From Gordonia humi (lineage in GTDB: Bacteria; Actinomycetota; Actinomycetes; Mycobacteriales; Mycobacteriaceae): DNA of 64,000 nt. The DNA lies in NCBI RefSeq assembly GCF_014197435.1, contig NZ_JACIFP010000001.1, positions 2,170,001 through 2,234,000 of the forward strand, read 5' to 3'. Under the pieces are notes generated by a model, which was not told the DNA's origin, did not search any database, and was given only the letters and a program-made list of their open reading frames with translations. The position numbers were made by a program, and so were the translations under genes. The first letter of the stretch is position 1, and each line of letters begins with the position of its first letter. Shown here piece by piece: positions 44,226-53,340 of this stretch.

Positions 44226-46448
44226 GTGTTCACACGACTGGCCGAGCGCGTGGTGGCCGCACCGAGGATCGTCCTCGCCGTCTCGGTGGTGATCGTGGCG
44301 CTGTGCGGTGTCTATGGTCTCGGTGCCGCATCGACGATGCTCTCGGGCGGATTCGAGGATCCCTCGGCCGAATCGAGCCATGCGACGAAGGTGCTCGACG
44401 AGAGATTCGATCGCGGCGGGCTGCAGTTCGTGATCAAACTCGACGGCGACGCCGACATGACGTCGAACCCCGCCGCGATCGCCGCCCGCGACGAGGTCCT
44501 GGCGATCCTCGACGAGAAGTCCGTCGCGCACGGCGGTTACGTCCAGGAACCGATCCTGACCGTCTGGAACTCGCCGAACCTCGCGGGCGAGTTGCTGAGC
44601 GAGGACAGGACCTCCACCCAGATCGTCACCGCGATCTCCGGCGGTGATCAGGAGGCGCCAGGCAACGCCGAGGAACTCGCCGACCTCATCGGCACCGGGC
44701 GGCACGGCGTCGACCTGCAGACCGGCGGCATGGCGTTGGTCTACGGACAGATCAACGAGCAGACATCGAAAGACTTGGCCGTCGCCGAGGCGATCGCCAT
44801 CCCGATCAGCTTCCTGTTGCTCATCGTCGTGTTCGGCGGTGTCGTCGCGGCGCTTCTTCCCGTACTGATCGGGGGCGTGGCGATCGTCGTCACGCTCGCC
44901 ATGCTGCGTCTGATCGCCGGGTTCGCCGACGTCTCGATCTTCGCGCTCAATCTCACCACGGCGATGGGGCTGGCACTGGCGATCGATTACACCCTGCTGC
45001 TGGTGACGCGGTACCGCGAAGAGGTCGCGGCCGGCCGCGATCGCCGCACCGCGATCATCCGCACCGTCGACACGGCGGGCCGGACCGTCGCGTTCTCGGC
45101 GGTCACCGTCGCCCTGGCGTTGGCCGCGTTGGCGATCTTCCCCATGTACTTCCTGCGCTCGTTCGCCTACGCCGGAGTCGGCGTCGTCGCCGTCGCGCTG
45201 ATCGCAGCTCTGATCGTGACGCCCGCCCTGCTCATGGTCCTCGGTGACCGAGTCGACGCCCTGGATGCACGCGCCGGGATCCGGCGACTTCTCCGTCGAC
45301 CGGCGCCGGTCGCCCGTCCCATCGAGGAGACCGCCTGGTACCGGCTGTCACGGTGGGTGCTGCGTCGCGCGGTGCCGGTCGCGATCATCGTGCCCGTCCT
45401 GCTGTTGATCCTCGGTGCGCCGTTTCTCGGCCTCAAGTTCGGGTTCCCCGACGAGCGCGTGCTGCCGACGGATGCGGGCGTCCACTCGATGGCCGATCAG
45501 GCCCGCGCCGACTACGCGTCGAGCCCCGGCAGTTCGGTGATCGCCGTCGTCGAAGGCGATGTGGCGCAACAGGCTCTGCAGTCGTACGCGGCGAGCGTGT
45601 CGAGGATCGACGGTGTCGAGTCGGTACTCTCGCCGGTCGGTGTGTTCACCGACGGGAATCGGGTGGCGCCGGGCGATCCGACCGACGCGCGCGACGGCGT
45701 CGCCCTCCTGTCGATCTCGAGTTCGGTGGAGCCGATGGGCGATGAGGGCGCCGACCAGATCGAGGCTCTGCGTGCGATAGGCGCGCCCGCGGGGGCCCGC
45801 GTCTCGTACACCGGCGCGTCGGCCGTCAACGCCGACGCCGTCGATTCGATGTTCGCGCATCTGCCATGGGTGCTCATCGTGATCGCGGTGGCGACCTACC
45901 TGCTGCTGTTCCTGTTCACCGGCAGCGTGCTGTTGCCGCTGAAGGCGCTGGTGATGAATGTGCTCTCGTTGTCGGCGACGTTCGGCGCCATGGTGTGGAT
46001 CTTCCAGGACGGGCACCTCGGCGCGCTCGGCACCACTCCGCTCGGGTACCTCGTCGCCACCATGCCGGTTCTCATGTTCTGCATCGCGTTCGGTCTGTCG
46101 ATGGACTACGAGGTGTTCCTCCTCGGCCGTATCCGCGAGGAATGGCTGGCCGGACCCCGGACCGCGGGCGGCAACGACCGCGCGGTCGCCGTCGGACTGG
46201 CCCGCACTGGTCGCGTCGTGACCGCCGCCGCACTGCTCATGGCCATCGTGTTCGCCGGGATCGCGGCGTCGGAGGTGTCGTTCATGAGGATGTTCGGGGT
46301 GGGTCTGACGCTGGCGGTCCTGATGGACGCGACGGTCATCCGGATGTTCCTGGTGCCCGCGTTCATGCGGCTGATGGGAACATGGAACTGGTGGGCGCCC
46401 GCACCGTTGCGCAGACTGCATGATCGGATCGGGCTGACAGAGGAGTGA
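44226..46448 (+). CDS. MmpL-family RND transporter
   Basis: A 740-residue MMPL protein with an N-terminal helix, a large extracellular domain (about 40-190), five helices, a second extracellular domain (about 410-540) and a final helix bundle. The proton-relay segment ALAIDYTLLLVTRYREE and its counterpart GLSMDYEVFLLGRIREEW carry the conserved Asp-Tyr pairs. It is shorter than mycolate exporters such as MmpL3 because it lacks their C-terminal tail. Cargo is probably a lipid or drug. AGGAGG precedes the GTG start. Confidence 0.9.
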   Translation: MFTRLAERVVAAPRIVLAVSVVIVALCGVYGLGAASTMLSGGFEDPSAESSHATKVLDERFDRGGLQFVIKLDGDADMTSNPAAIAARDEVLAILDEKSVAHGGYVQEPILTVWNSPNLAGELLSEDRTSTQIVTAISGGDQEAPGNAEELADLIGTGRHGVDLQTGGMALVYGQINEQTSKDLAVAEAIAIPISFLLLIVVFGGVVAALLPVLIGGVAIVVTLAMLRLIAGFADVSIFALNLTTAMGLALAIDYTLLLVTRYREEVAAGRDRRTAIIRTVDTAGRTVAFSAVTVALALAALAIFPMYFLRSFAYAGVGVVAVALIAALIVTPALLMVLGDRVDALDARAGIRRLLRRPAPVARPIEETAWYRLSRWVLRRAVPVAIIVPVLLLILGAPFLGLKFGFPDERVLPTDAGVHSMADQARADYASSPGSSVIAVVEGDVAQQALQSYAASVSRIDGVESVLSPVGVFTDGNRVAPGDPTDARDGVALLSISSSVEPMGDEGADQIEALRAIGAPAGARVSYTGASAVNADAVDSMFAHLPWVLIVIAVATYLLLFLFTGSVLLPLKALVMNVLSLSATFGAMVWIFQDGHLGALGTTPLGYLVATMPVLMFCIAFGLSMDYEVFLLGRIREEWLAGPRTAGGNDRAVAVGLARTGRVVTAAALLMAIVFAGIAASEVSFMRMFGVGLTLAVLMDATVIRMFLVPAFMRLMGTWNWWAPAPLRRLHDRIGLTEE

Positions 46449-46452
46449 GCAG

Positions 46453-47064
46453 ATGGCCGTACGACCACGATCGCCGCGCGGCAGCGGTGACCAGTTGGCC
46501 GACGAGATCATCGATGCCACGACAGAACTTCTGATCGGATTGGGCAGTGCCGACGCCGTCTCGATCCGTGCCGTCGCCCAGCGCGTGGGCGTCACCCCAC
46601 CGTCGATCTATCGGCACTTCGACGACAAGGAAGAACTCCTCGACGCGGTGTGTGCCCACTACTTCGAGCGGTTCGCCGACGTGATGGACGCCGCCTCGGC
46701 GGGGATCGACGACGTGTTGGAACGCGCTCTGGCCCAGGGGCTGGCGTACATCCGGTTCGCGATCGACAACGACGTGGTCTATCGGACCGCGTTCTCGCGC
46801 ATCACCGAACCGGGCAAGCCGTCGAAGACCGACGAGGTGATGTTGTCGTCGGCGTTCGTGAAGTTCCGCGGCACCGTCGTCGACATGATGGCGCACGACC
46901 TTCTGCCGCAGTCCGATCCGATCGAGACCGTGTTGAAGCTGTGGTCGGTGGCCCACGGTTTCGCCTCCGTGATGATCTCCAAGCCGGGGCTGCCGTGGGG
47001 CGATGATCTGGCACTTGCCGAGCAGACCCTGCGCGCCGTCGCGGAGGGTCTCGGCCGATCCTGA
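46453..47064 (+). CDS. TetR-family regulator
   Basis: A 203-residue TetR protein. The HTH spans IIDATTELLIGLGSADAVSI and VTPPSIYRHFDDKEELLDAV. It starts four bases after the MmpL stop codon, so it is co-transcribed and probably regulates MmpL and itself through the palindrome upstream of that gene. The C-terminal region resembles the WHG subgroup (WSVAHGFASVM). Confidence 0.87.
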   Translation: MAVRPRSPRGSGDQLADEIIDATTELLIGLGSADAVSIRAVAQRVGVTPPSIYRHFDDKEELLDAVCAHYFERFADVMDAASAGIDDVLERALAQGLAYIRFAIDNDVVYRTAFSRITEPGKPSKTDEVMLSSAFVKFRGTVVDMMAHDLLPQSDPIETVLKLWSVAHGFASVMISKPGLPWGDDLALAEQTLRAVAEGLGRS

Positions 47065-47117
47065 ATGCTGCGATGACGACTTGCCGGACATCTTTCTCGG
47101 TCAAGAACCGGTAAAGT

Positions 47118-47144
47118 GGGAACACAGCGGGTCCGACGTTCGTT
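47118..47144 (+). promoter_or_regulatory. ECF-sigma (SigH/SigE-type) promoter candidate
   Basis: GGGAAC and CGTT are 17 bases apart, the pattern used by stress sigma factors SigH and SigE in this order. The start site would be about 50 bases before the BI-1/YccA gene. Confidence 0.5.
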
Positions 47145-47199
47145 GAACAGTCGAACCAGTCGTCCGCAGACCTGATGCGCACCAGACTAAGGAGCACCA

Positions 47200-48090
47200 G
47201 TGCGAGAGTCCAGCAACCCGATCATGCGAGGCGTGATCCGCGACAACAAGAAGGATGCCAACGGCTACGCCACCTTCGGAACCGGCATGGCCGGCGCGGG
47301 TCAGGCATCGATGATGCAGGGACAGCAGCAGCACGCCGCCCAGTACACCCAGCCGGGCTACAGCCCGTCGACCACCAGCCGATCACTCACGATCGACGAC
47401 GTCGTCACCAAGACGGCGATGACGCTCGGCACCGTGATCGTGTTCGCGGTGGCCGCCTACTTCTTCATCAGCAGCCGCGGCACGGTCGACGACCAGCTCG
47501 CCGTCGCCTCGCCGATCATGGCCGTCGGCGCCATCGTGGGCCTCGTCCTGGTCCTCGTCGCCAGCTTCGGCCGGAAACAGGACAACCCGGCGATCGTGCT
47601 GGCGTACGCCGCATTCGAGGGACTGTTCGTCGGCGCGATCTCCTTCGTCTTCGCGAACGTGATGGTCAGCGACGTCTCGGCCGGCACCCTGATCGGACAG
47701 GCGGTCCTCGGCACGCTGGGCGTGTTCGTCGGCATGCTGGTGGTCTACAAGGTCGGCGCCATCCGCGTCACCCCGCGTTTCACCCGCATGCTGATGGCCG
47801 GCCTCTTCGGCGTCCTGGCATTGGTGATCGGCAACCTGGTCGTCGGCCTGTTCAACGACGGCCACGGCTTCGGCATCCGCGACGGCGGCCCCATCGCGAT
47901 CATCTTCTCGCTCGTCTGCATCGCGCTCGCCGCGTTCTCGTTCCTCATCGACTTCGACTCCGCCGATCAGCTGATCCGTGCGGGCGCACCGTCGAAGGCC
48001 GCCTGGGGCGTCGCGCTCGGCCTGACCGTCACCCTCGTGTGGCTGTACGTCGAGATCCTGCGCCTGCTGAGCATCCTCAACAGCGATTAG
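47200..48090 (+). CDS. Bax inhibitor-1/YccA family membrane protein
   Basis: A 296-residue protein with a soluble N-terminal part of about 75 residues containing Gln/Tyr-rich sequence. Seven hydrophobic helices follow, ending in LVWLYVEILRLLSIL, which carries the conserved acidic residue of the family's last helix. BI-1 homologues are pH-sensitive calcium leak channels or stress proteins. AAGGAG is six bases before the GTG start. An ECF-type promoter lies upstream and a strong terminator follows. Confidence 0.9.
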   Translation: MRESSNPIMRGVIRDNKKDANGYATFGTGMAGAGQASMMQGQQQHAAQYTQPGYSPSTTSRSLTIDDVVTKTAMTLGTVIVFAVAAYFFISSRGTVDDQLAVASPIMAVGAIVGLVLVLVASFGRKQDNPAIVLAYAAFEGLFVGAISFVFANVMVSDVSAGTLIGQAVLGTLGVFVGMLVVYKVGAIRVTPRFTRMLMAGLFGVLALVIGNLVVGLFNDGHGFGIRDGGPIAIIFSLVCIALAAFSFLIDFDSADQLIRAGAPSKAAWGVALGLTVTLVWLYVEILRLLSILNSD

Positions 48091-48116
48091 CCTGGTCCGG
48101 TCAACCGGACGACAAT

Positions 48117-48158
48117 GGCCCGGCCGCCGCAGTCTCCACTGTGGCGGCCGGGCCTTTT
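48117..48158 (+). terminator. Rho-independent terminator
   Basis: GGCCCGGCCGCC and GGCGGCCGGGCC enclose a smaller GCAGT/ACTGT stem and are followed by TTTT. This is the only textbook GC-hairpin-plus-T-run terminator I see in the window. It ends the BI-1/YccA gene and lies just beyond the stop of the convergent osmoprotectant operon. Confidence 0.9.
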
Positions 48159-48165
48159 CGAGGAA

Positions 48166-49173
48166 TCAGTCGGGCTTCACGAGTCCTTCACTGACCAACC
48201 AGTCGAAGGCGACGTCGCCCGGATCTTCGCCGTCGATGTCGACCCGGCCGTTGAGCTCGCGCATCACGTCGTCGTTGAGTCGACTCGAGATGGTCTCCAT
48301 CAGATCGGCGATCTGCGGGTGTGCGTCAAGTACCGACTGCCGGACCACGACACTGCCGCTGTACGGCAGAAAGTACTTGCGGTCGTCCTCGAGCACTTTG
48401 AGATCCAGGTTCGGGATCCTGCCGTCTGTGGAGAAGACCATGCCGAAGTTGCACGGCGAGCCTTTCGCCGTAGCAGTGTAGATGACGCCGGAGTCCATGC
48501 GGGTCACGTTGCGCTGCGGGACACCCTCTTCGGAGTCGAACGGAATGCCGTACGCCTTGAGCATGGGCAGGAAGCCATCCGAACGACTGAAGAACTCATC
48601 GTCGATGCAGAAGGTCCGCTGGTCCACGGGCAGTGCGGCGACGTCCGACAGCGTCGAGACGCCGGTGCGCTTCGCCGTTTCCTCCGATGCCGCGAAGGCG
48701 TAAGTGTTGTTCAACGACGACGGCGGGAGCCACGCGAGATCGTTGTCCTTCGCCTCGATGTCGCGGACCTTCTCCCACAGCTCGGTCGGATCGCTGATCG
48801 CTTCGGTTCGCTCGTGATAGACCACCCATCCCGTACCGGTGTACTCCCACTGCACGTCGGTCTCGCCGCGAAGCTGCGCCTGGCGCGACGACGCAGCCCC
48901 CGGTGCTCCGGTCATGTCCTTGACATCGGCACCCGCCGCCGCCAGATACGTGCCGGCGATCTTGCCGAGGATCACCTGCTCTGTGAAGGCTTTCGAGGTG
49001 ACGGTGATACTCGCGCCGTGAAGCGGCTCCTTCCCGTTCGGCAGGCGCGCGCTGTGCAGAGTTCCGGACGAACTGATCAGACCACAGCCGCCGAGCACCG
49101 CGATCATGAGTACGCCGACGAGCGCGAGGGGGAAAGCAGTCGGGGGCCGGTGCCTTCGAATCGATCTACTCAT
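48166..49173 (-). CDS. Osmoprotectant ABC transporter, substrate-binding lipoprotein
   Basis: A 335-residue OpuAC/ProX-type lipoprotein. The signal ends in the lipobox VLGGC (Cys about residue 30), so it is tethered outside the membrane. The mature start ITVTSKAFTEQVILGKIAGTY and the segment DVQWEYTGTGW are typical of glycine-betaine/choline/carnitine-binding proteins. It would deliver a quaternary amine to the two permeases encoded upstream. The ATG overlaps the permease stop (ATGA). It is the last gene of the operon. Confidence 0.9.
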   Translation of the reverse strand: MSRSIRRHRPPTAFPLALVGVLMIAVLGGCGLISSSGTLHSARLPNGKEPLHGASITVTSKAFTEQVILGKIAGTYLAAAGADVKDMTGAPGAASSRQAQLRGETDVQWEYTGTGWVVYHERTEAISDPTELWEKVRDIEAKDNDLAWLPPSSLNNTYAFAASEETAKRTGVSTLSDVAALPVDQRTFCIDDEFFSRSDGFLPMLKAYGIPFDSEEGVPQRNVTRMDSGVIYTATAKGSPCNFGMVFSTDGRIPNLDLKVLEDDRKYFLPYSGSVVVRQSVLDAHPQIADLMETISSRLNDDVMRELNGRVDIDGEDPGDVAFDWLVSEGLVKPD

Positions 49174-49958
49174 CGCATTCCCTTCGGCGTGGCGAAGTAC
49201 TCGACCAACCGGCCGATCCAGTCGACGATCAACGCGAGCAGGGCGACGAGTACCGCTCCGGCGATCAGAACTTTGGGTAAGAAGACTGTGATTCCGGTCG
49301 TGATCAGTGTGCCCAGACTCGTGGCGCCGATGAAGGTGCTCAGGGTCGCCGTGCCGACCAGGATCACCAGCGCGGTGCGCACGCCGTTGAGGATCACCGG
49401 TACCGCGAGCGGCAACTCCACCTGGAAGAGCGTGCGTCGAGCCGAATATCCGATACCCCGCGAAGCCTCCACGAGGTGCTGGTCCACTTGACGGAGGCCT
49501 GCGATCGTGTTCTGCAGGATCGGTAGCACCGCGTAGACGATGAGGCCGAGCACCGCGGTCCGGAACCCGGTGCCGATTGCGAATGTGAGTAGAACGAGCA
49601 GGCCGACCGCGGGGGCGGCCTGACCGATGTTTCCGAGGCCGACCGCGATGGGCGTGAGTCGCTTCATCGACGGGCGGGTGAGAAGGATCCCGAGGGGAAT
49701 CGCGATCGCGAGCACGATGATCGCGGCCACCGCGGTGAGCTTCACGTGCGCGATAACCGTGTCGATCAGGACTGAAGAGTTCAGCTGTGCGGACTCGTTG
49801 GCAGTGAAGTCGGTCGCGGCGTGCCAGATGAGAAAGCCCGCCCCGAGTATCACGATGATCAGCGGTTCCAGCCAGACGTCGATCGGCAGTCGTCGTAACC
49901 ACGACCATGCTGTCGCCCTGGCCGGTGGCCGTTCGAGGGCCTGCGCCTGAGCGGTCAT
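49170..49958 (-). CDS. Osmoprotectant ABC transporter, permease (second)
   Basis: A 262-residue OpuAB/ProW-type permease with about six helices. The coupling loop is GLRQVDQHLVEASRGIGYSA followed by LFQVELPLAVPVILNGVRTA. It pairs with the other permease to form the membrane channel. Start and stop both overlap neighbours by four bases. Confidence 0.9.
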   Translation of the reverse strand: MTAQAQALERPPARATAWSWLRRLPIDVWLEPLIIVILGAGFLIWHAATDFTANESAQLNSSVLIDTVIAHVKLTAVAAIIVLAIAIPLGILLTRPSMKRLTPIAVGLGNIGQAAPAVGLLVLLTFAIGTGFRTAVLGLIVYAVLPILQNTIAGLRQVDQHLVEASRGIGYSARRTLFQVELPLAVPVILNGVRTALVILVGTATLSTFIGATSLGTLITTGITVFLPKVLIAGAVLVALLALIVDWIGRLVEYFATPKGMR

Positions 49959-51172
49959 GGCGCACCGCCGTCCGTCGCCGTCTGGCCGCCTTCGGTCGCG
50001 GCGTACTCGGTGTAGCCGATCTCGTCGGGTTGTGCCTCGTCGAGTTGGCCGCGGATGATATCGATCACGCGGCCGATGCGCAGCCAGCCGATCAGGGTGC
50101 CCTCACCGTTGGTGACCAGGGCGCCGCCCTGGTTGGCCGCGAGCATCACGTCGAGTGCGTCTTGCAGCGTCGACGAAGGGGCTACCACCGGGAGTCGGGT
50201 GTCGACGTAGGCCGACACCAGCGGCACCGATGCGATCTCTTCGACCGACGGCCACGCCCGCGGTCGTCCTCGCTCGTCGACCACGACGACCCAACTGCTG
50301 GACGCGACGCGTGCGCGATCGACGACGACCTCAGACGGTTCGTTGACCGTCGCCGTCGTGACCGCCTCCAACTCGACGTCCTTGACTCGGGTGAGTGTCA
50401 GTTGGGCGAGCGTTGCGCCGGAGCCGATGAACTCCTTGACGAAGTCTGTGGCCGGGTTGGCCAGGATCTCGGCCGGGGTCCCGTACTGCTCGACATGTCC
50501 GCCCTTGGAGAAGATCACCACCTTGTCACCGAGCTTGGTGGCCTCCTCGAAGTCGTGAGTGACGATCACGATCGTCTTGCCGACCTTCTTCTGGATCTCG
50601 ATCAGACTGTCCTGCAAGCGGACGCGGGTGATCGGGTCGACTGCGCTGAACGGCTCGTCCATGAGGAGTACCGGCGGGTCGGCGGCCAGCGCACGGGCGA
50701 CGCCTACGCGCTGTTGCTGACCGCCGGACATGTCCTTGGGCAGCCGGTCTCCGAACTCGTCGGGGTCCAGGCCCACGAGGCGAAGCAGCTCTTCAGTGCG
50801 TTGAGCGATCGTGGCCTTGTCCCAGCCCAGGACTCGGGGGATCGCGCCGATGTTGCGTTCGACAGTCCAGTGGGGGAACAGGCCGCCCGATTGAATCACG
50901 TAGCCGATGGACTGGCGCAGTCGGTCGGGATCCTCGTCGGTCACGTCCCGATCGCCGATGTATATGCGTCCGCTCGTCGGTTCGACGAGGCGGTTGATCA
51001 TCTTCAGCGTAGTGGTCTTACCGCAGCCGGATGGGCCCACGAAGGCCACGATCTCGCCGGCCTCGATCGTCAGATCCAGGTCGTCGACCGCCGGCCCGTC
51101 TTGTCGTTTGTACTGTTTGCGTACGCGTTCGAGTCGAATCGACGACCCGGCGGTATCGGTGTCGGTGGTCAT
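49955..51172 (-). CDS. Osmoprotectant ABC transporter, ATPase with CBS domains
   Basis: A 405-residue OpuAA/ProV-type ATPase. Walker A is GPSGCGKTT (46-54), the signature is MSGGQQQR, and Walker B ends in LLMDEPFSAVD. The C-terminal 130 residues look like a pair of CBS domains (VSAYVDTRLPVVAPSSTLQD, LVTNGEGTLIGWLRIGRV), which in this family sense ionic strength and gate transport. The tail after about residue 380 is acidic. It overlaps both neighbours by four bases. Confidence 0.92.
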   Translation of the reverse strand: MTTDTDTAGSSIRLERVRKQYKRQDGPAVDDLDLTIEAGEIVAFVGPSGCGKTTTLKMINRLVEPTSGRIYIGDRDVTDEDPDRLRQSIGYVIQSGGLFPHWTVERNIGAIPRVLGWDKATIAQRTEELLRLVGLDPDEFGDRLPKDMSGGQQQRVGVARALAADPPVLLMDEPFSAVDPITRVRLQDSLIEIQKKVGKTIVIVTHDFEEATKLGDKVVIFSKGGHVEQYGTPAEILANPATDFVKEFIGSGATLAQLTLTRVKDVELEAVTTATVNEPSEVVVDRARVASSSWVVVVDERGRPRAWPSVEEIASVPLVSAYVDTRLPVVAPSSTLQDALDVMLAANQGGALVTNGEGTLIGWLRIGRVIDIIRGQLDEAQPDEIGYTEYAATEGGQTATDGGAP

Positions 51173-51927
51173 TGGATTCCTCTCGGAATGGTCAGCCGTC
51201 CGAGAAGGACCAGCAGAGCATCGAAGATCAGAGCGATGAGGACGATGAGGACGGTTCCAGTCAGCGCCATCTCCAACGCGTTCGCACCGCCCAGTCGAGC
51301 GAGGCCGTTGAAGATCAGCGAGCCGAGTCCCGGACCGAGCACGTAAGCCACGATCGCCGCGACGCCGACGATCATCTGTGTCGACACGCGGATACCGGTC
51401 AGGATCACGGGCCAGGCGAGCGGCAGTTCGACGGTCAGCAGAATCCGCCAGCGGGAGAAGCCGATGCCCTGGGCCGCTTCGATCACGTTCGGCGGGACCG
51501 AACGGAGCCCGACGATCGCATTGCCGATGACGGGCATGGTTGCGAAGAAGGCGAGCATGATGAACGACGGTACGACGCCCAGGCCGAACGGAATGATCAG
51601 CAGCGCGAGCAGCGCGAGTGTAGGAATGGTGAGGGCGATGCGGCTGGCGGTGATCGTCAACGCGGAGCCGAGTGGCAACCGGTACACGAGCAGTGCCAGG
51701 GCGATCGCGATGACCGAGCCGACGAGCACGGTCTGAAAGGCGAGCGAGGCGTGCTGATACGACAAGAAGGCGATGGTGCCCTGGCGCCCCTGAAGGTAAT
51801 TCCAGAGGCTCACGTCGCGCGTCGCCGGATGCTGCGTCGGCGGTCGAGCGCCGGTGTTCTGTCGGTCATTCTGGGTCCACTTCTCGGTCGAAGCCGGGCG
51901 CGAACCCGACTTATGCATACGGTGCAC
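51169..51927 (-). CDS. Osmoprotectant ABC transporter, permease (first)
   Basis: A 252-residue permease with six helices and the coupling loop GLRSVPPNVIEAAQGIGFSR. It is the first gene of the four-gene operon. The start is uncertain: GTG 51927 and ATG 51918 are both possible, and the conserved part begins only at VSLWNYLQGRQG about 38 codons in. A palindrome overlaps the start region, so transcription may begin further downstream than drawn. Confidence 0.85.
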   Translation of the reverse strand: MHRMHKSGSRPASTEKWTQNDRQNTGARPPTQHPATRDVSLWNYLQGRQGTIAFLSYQHASLAFQTVLVGSVIAIALALLVYRLPLGSALTITASRIALTIPTLALLALLIIPFGLGVVPSFIMLAFFATMPVIGNAIVGLRSVPPNVIEAAQGIGFSRWRILLTVELPLAWPVILTGIRVSTQMIVGVAAIVAYVLGPGLGSLIFNGLARLGGANALEMALTGTVLIVLIALIFDALLVLLGRLTIPRGIQ

Positions 51928-51932
51928 GTATG
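51916..51932. promoter_or_regulatory. 6-5-6 palindrome at the start of the osmoprotectant operon
   Basis: CATACG, GTGCA, CGTATG. It covers the proposed start codons of the first permease gene, a position expected for a repressor site if the true start is further inside the gene. Confidence 0.4.
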
Positions 51933-51994
51933 TTTACGCGATCCGAGGTGGGAGCCCCAGGGTTCCGATCGTGGTGAGCAGAAGTCGGCCGGTT

Positions 51995-53272
51995 CTAGCG
52001 AGTCGCGTCGGCGAGTGCGTCGACGGCCAGGTGCATCGCCGCGTCGACGGTCAGTTCACGGACCTGTCGTCGGTCGCCGCGGAAGTGTCTGGTCACGGTG
52101 ATCGTCTTCCGTCCGGCGACGGCGATGCTTATGCACACGGTGCCGACCGGCTTGCCCGGCACCGCTCCGCCGGGGCCCGCGATCCCGGTGGTCGAGATCG
52201 CGACATCGGCGTGCAGGTGGGCGGCGACGCCCTCGGCCATCGCCCGGGCCACCTGCTCACTGACGGCGCCGTGCTCGGCGATCATCTCGGCGGGCACGTC
52301 GATCGCGCCGGTCTTCACGTCGTTCGAGTACGAGACGACCCCACCGAGCATGTACGCAGACGATCCCGCACGGTCGGTGAGGCGTGCGGCGACGAGACCA
52401 CCCGTGCACGACTCCGCAGTCACGATGGTCCGCCCGGCCAGGCCTGCGATCAGCAGGTCGTCGATCTGCGAACCATCGGTGGCGTAGATGCGGTCGCTGT
52501 GCCGTTCGACGAGGAAAGCGGCCAGCGCATCGTAGGCGGAGGCGGCGTTCTCGGTGAACTGCGTGCTGATCTCCAGTTCGCCGCCGCGCATGCACGTCGT
52601 GATCTCGAGCGAGTCGAATCCGTCGACGGTCTTCTGGGCCTCGGTCAGTGAGACGGCCAGATCCGGCTCGGACAGACCGTATGCGCGAATGGTCTGCAGT
52701 ATCGCGGGCACACGATCGGTGAGCGCCCGTACGACGGGGCCGGTCTGCATGGCCGCCGGCCACATGGAGCGGAGTTCGCGCGGGGGACCGGGCAGAACGA
52801 GGACGGCGGGCAGTTCGTCGGTTGCCGGAACGGCTACGCCCGGGGCGGTGCCGGTCGGCGGAATCGCCTCGGCGCCTTCGGGAATCAACGCCTGTTTCTC
52901 GATCGAGGCCACGATCGACGACGGGAGGTCGTCGGAGTACTTGCGCCAGTTGCGGATCACCGATTCGATGGTCTGTGCCATCGTGGCGTCACGTACCACG
53001 TCGCGGCCGCTGAATTCGGCGACGGTGGCGACCGTCAGATCGTCGGCCGTGGGGCCGAGACCACCCGTGGTTACGATGAGGTCGACCTTCTGGTCGGCGA
53101 GGAAGCACAGTTGCGCGAGGAGGTCGTCCGGGCGATCGCCGCATACGGTGAGATGCGCCACCTCGACGCCCGTCTCGCGGAGCCGCTGTGACACCCACGG
53201 CCCGTTCCGATCGGAGATCCAACCACTCAGGACTTCGGTGCCCGTAACGACGATCCCCGCACGTGTACTCAC
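51995..53272 (-). CDS. cinA: CinA family protein
   Basis: A 425-residue protein with an N-terminal MoCF/COG1058 domain (GIVVTGTEVLSGWISDRNG, VDLIVTTGGLGPTADD) and a C-terminal CinA amidase domain (TAESCTGGLVAARLTDRAGS, ISTTGIAGPGGAVPGKPVG). The C-domain is nicotinamide-mononucleotide deamidase in the family; the N-domain can hydrolyse ADP-ribose or related compounds. The catalytic Ser in AESCTGG is present. GTG 53272 starts the conserved part and has a leaderless promoter. Confidence 0.92.
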   Translation of the reverse strand: MSTRAGIVVTGTEVLSGWISDRNGPWVSQRLRETGVEVAHLTVCGDRPDDLLAQLCFLADQKVDLIVTTGGLGPTADDLTVATVAEFSGRDVVRDATMAQTIESVIRNWRKYSDDLPSSIVASIEKQALIPEGAEAIPPTGTAPGVAVPATDELPAVLVLPGPPRELRSMWPAAMQTGPVVRALTDRVPAILQTIRAYGLSEPDLAVSLTEAQKTVDGFDSLEITTCMRGGELEISTQFTENAASAYDALAAFLVERHSDRIYATDGSQIDDLLIAGLAGRTIVTAESCTGGLVAARLTDRAGSSAYMLGGVVSYSNDVKTGAIDVPAEMIAEHGAVSEQVARAMAEGVAAHLHADVAISTTGIAGPGGAVPGKPVGTVCISIAVAGRKTITVTRHFRGDRRQVRELTVDAAMHLAVDALADATR

Positions 53273-53279
53273 GGATTCG

Positions 53280-53285
53280 AGAGTA
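53280..53285 (-). promoter_or_regulatory. -10 box, leaderless promoter of cinA
   Basis: TACTCT, seven bases, GTG; no ribosome site. Confidence 0.5.
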
Positions 53286-53340
53286 CGCGTACGGGGATCG
53301 AGGTTCAGTCCCACCGCTCCTCGGGTGGAATCGAGACGTG

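Noticed and set aside
49907..51346. Open frame of 479 codons on the plus strand
   Set aside because: Antisense shadow of the ABC ATPase; Asp/Arg/Val-rich with no domain.
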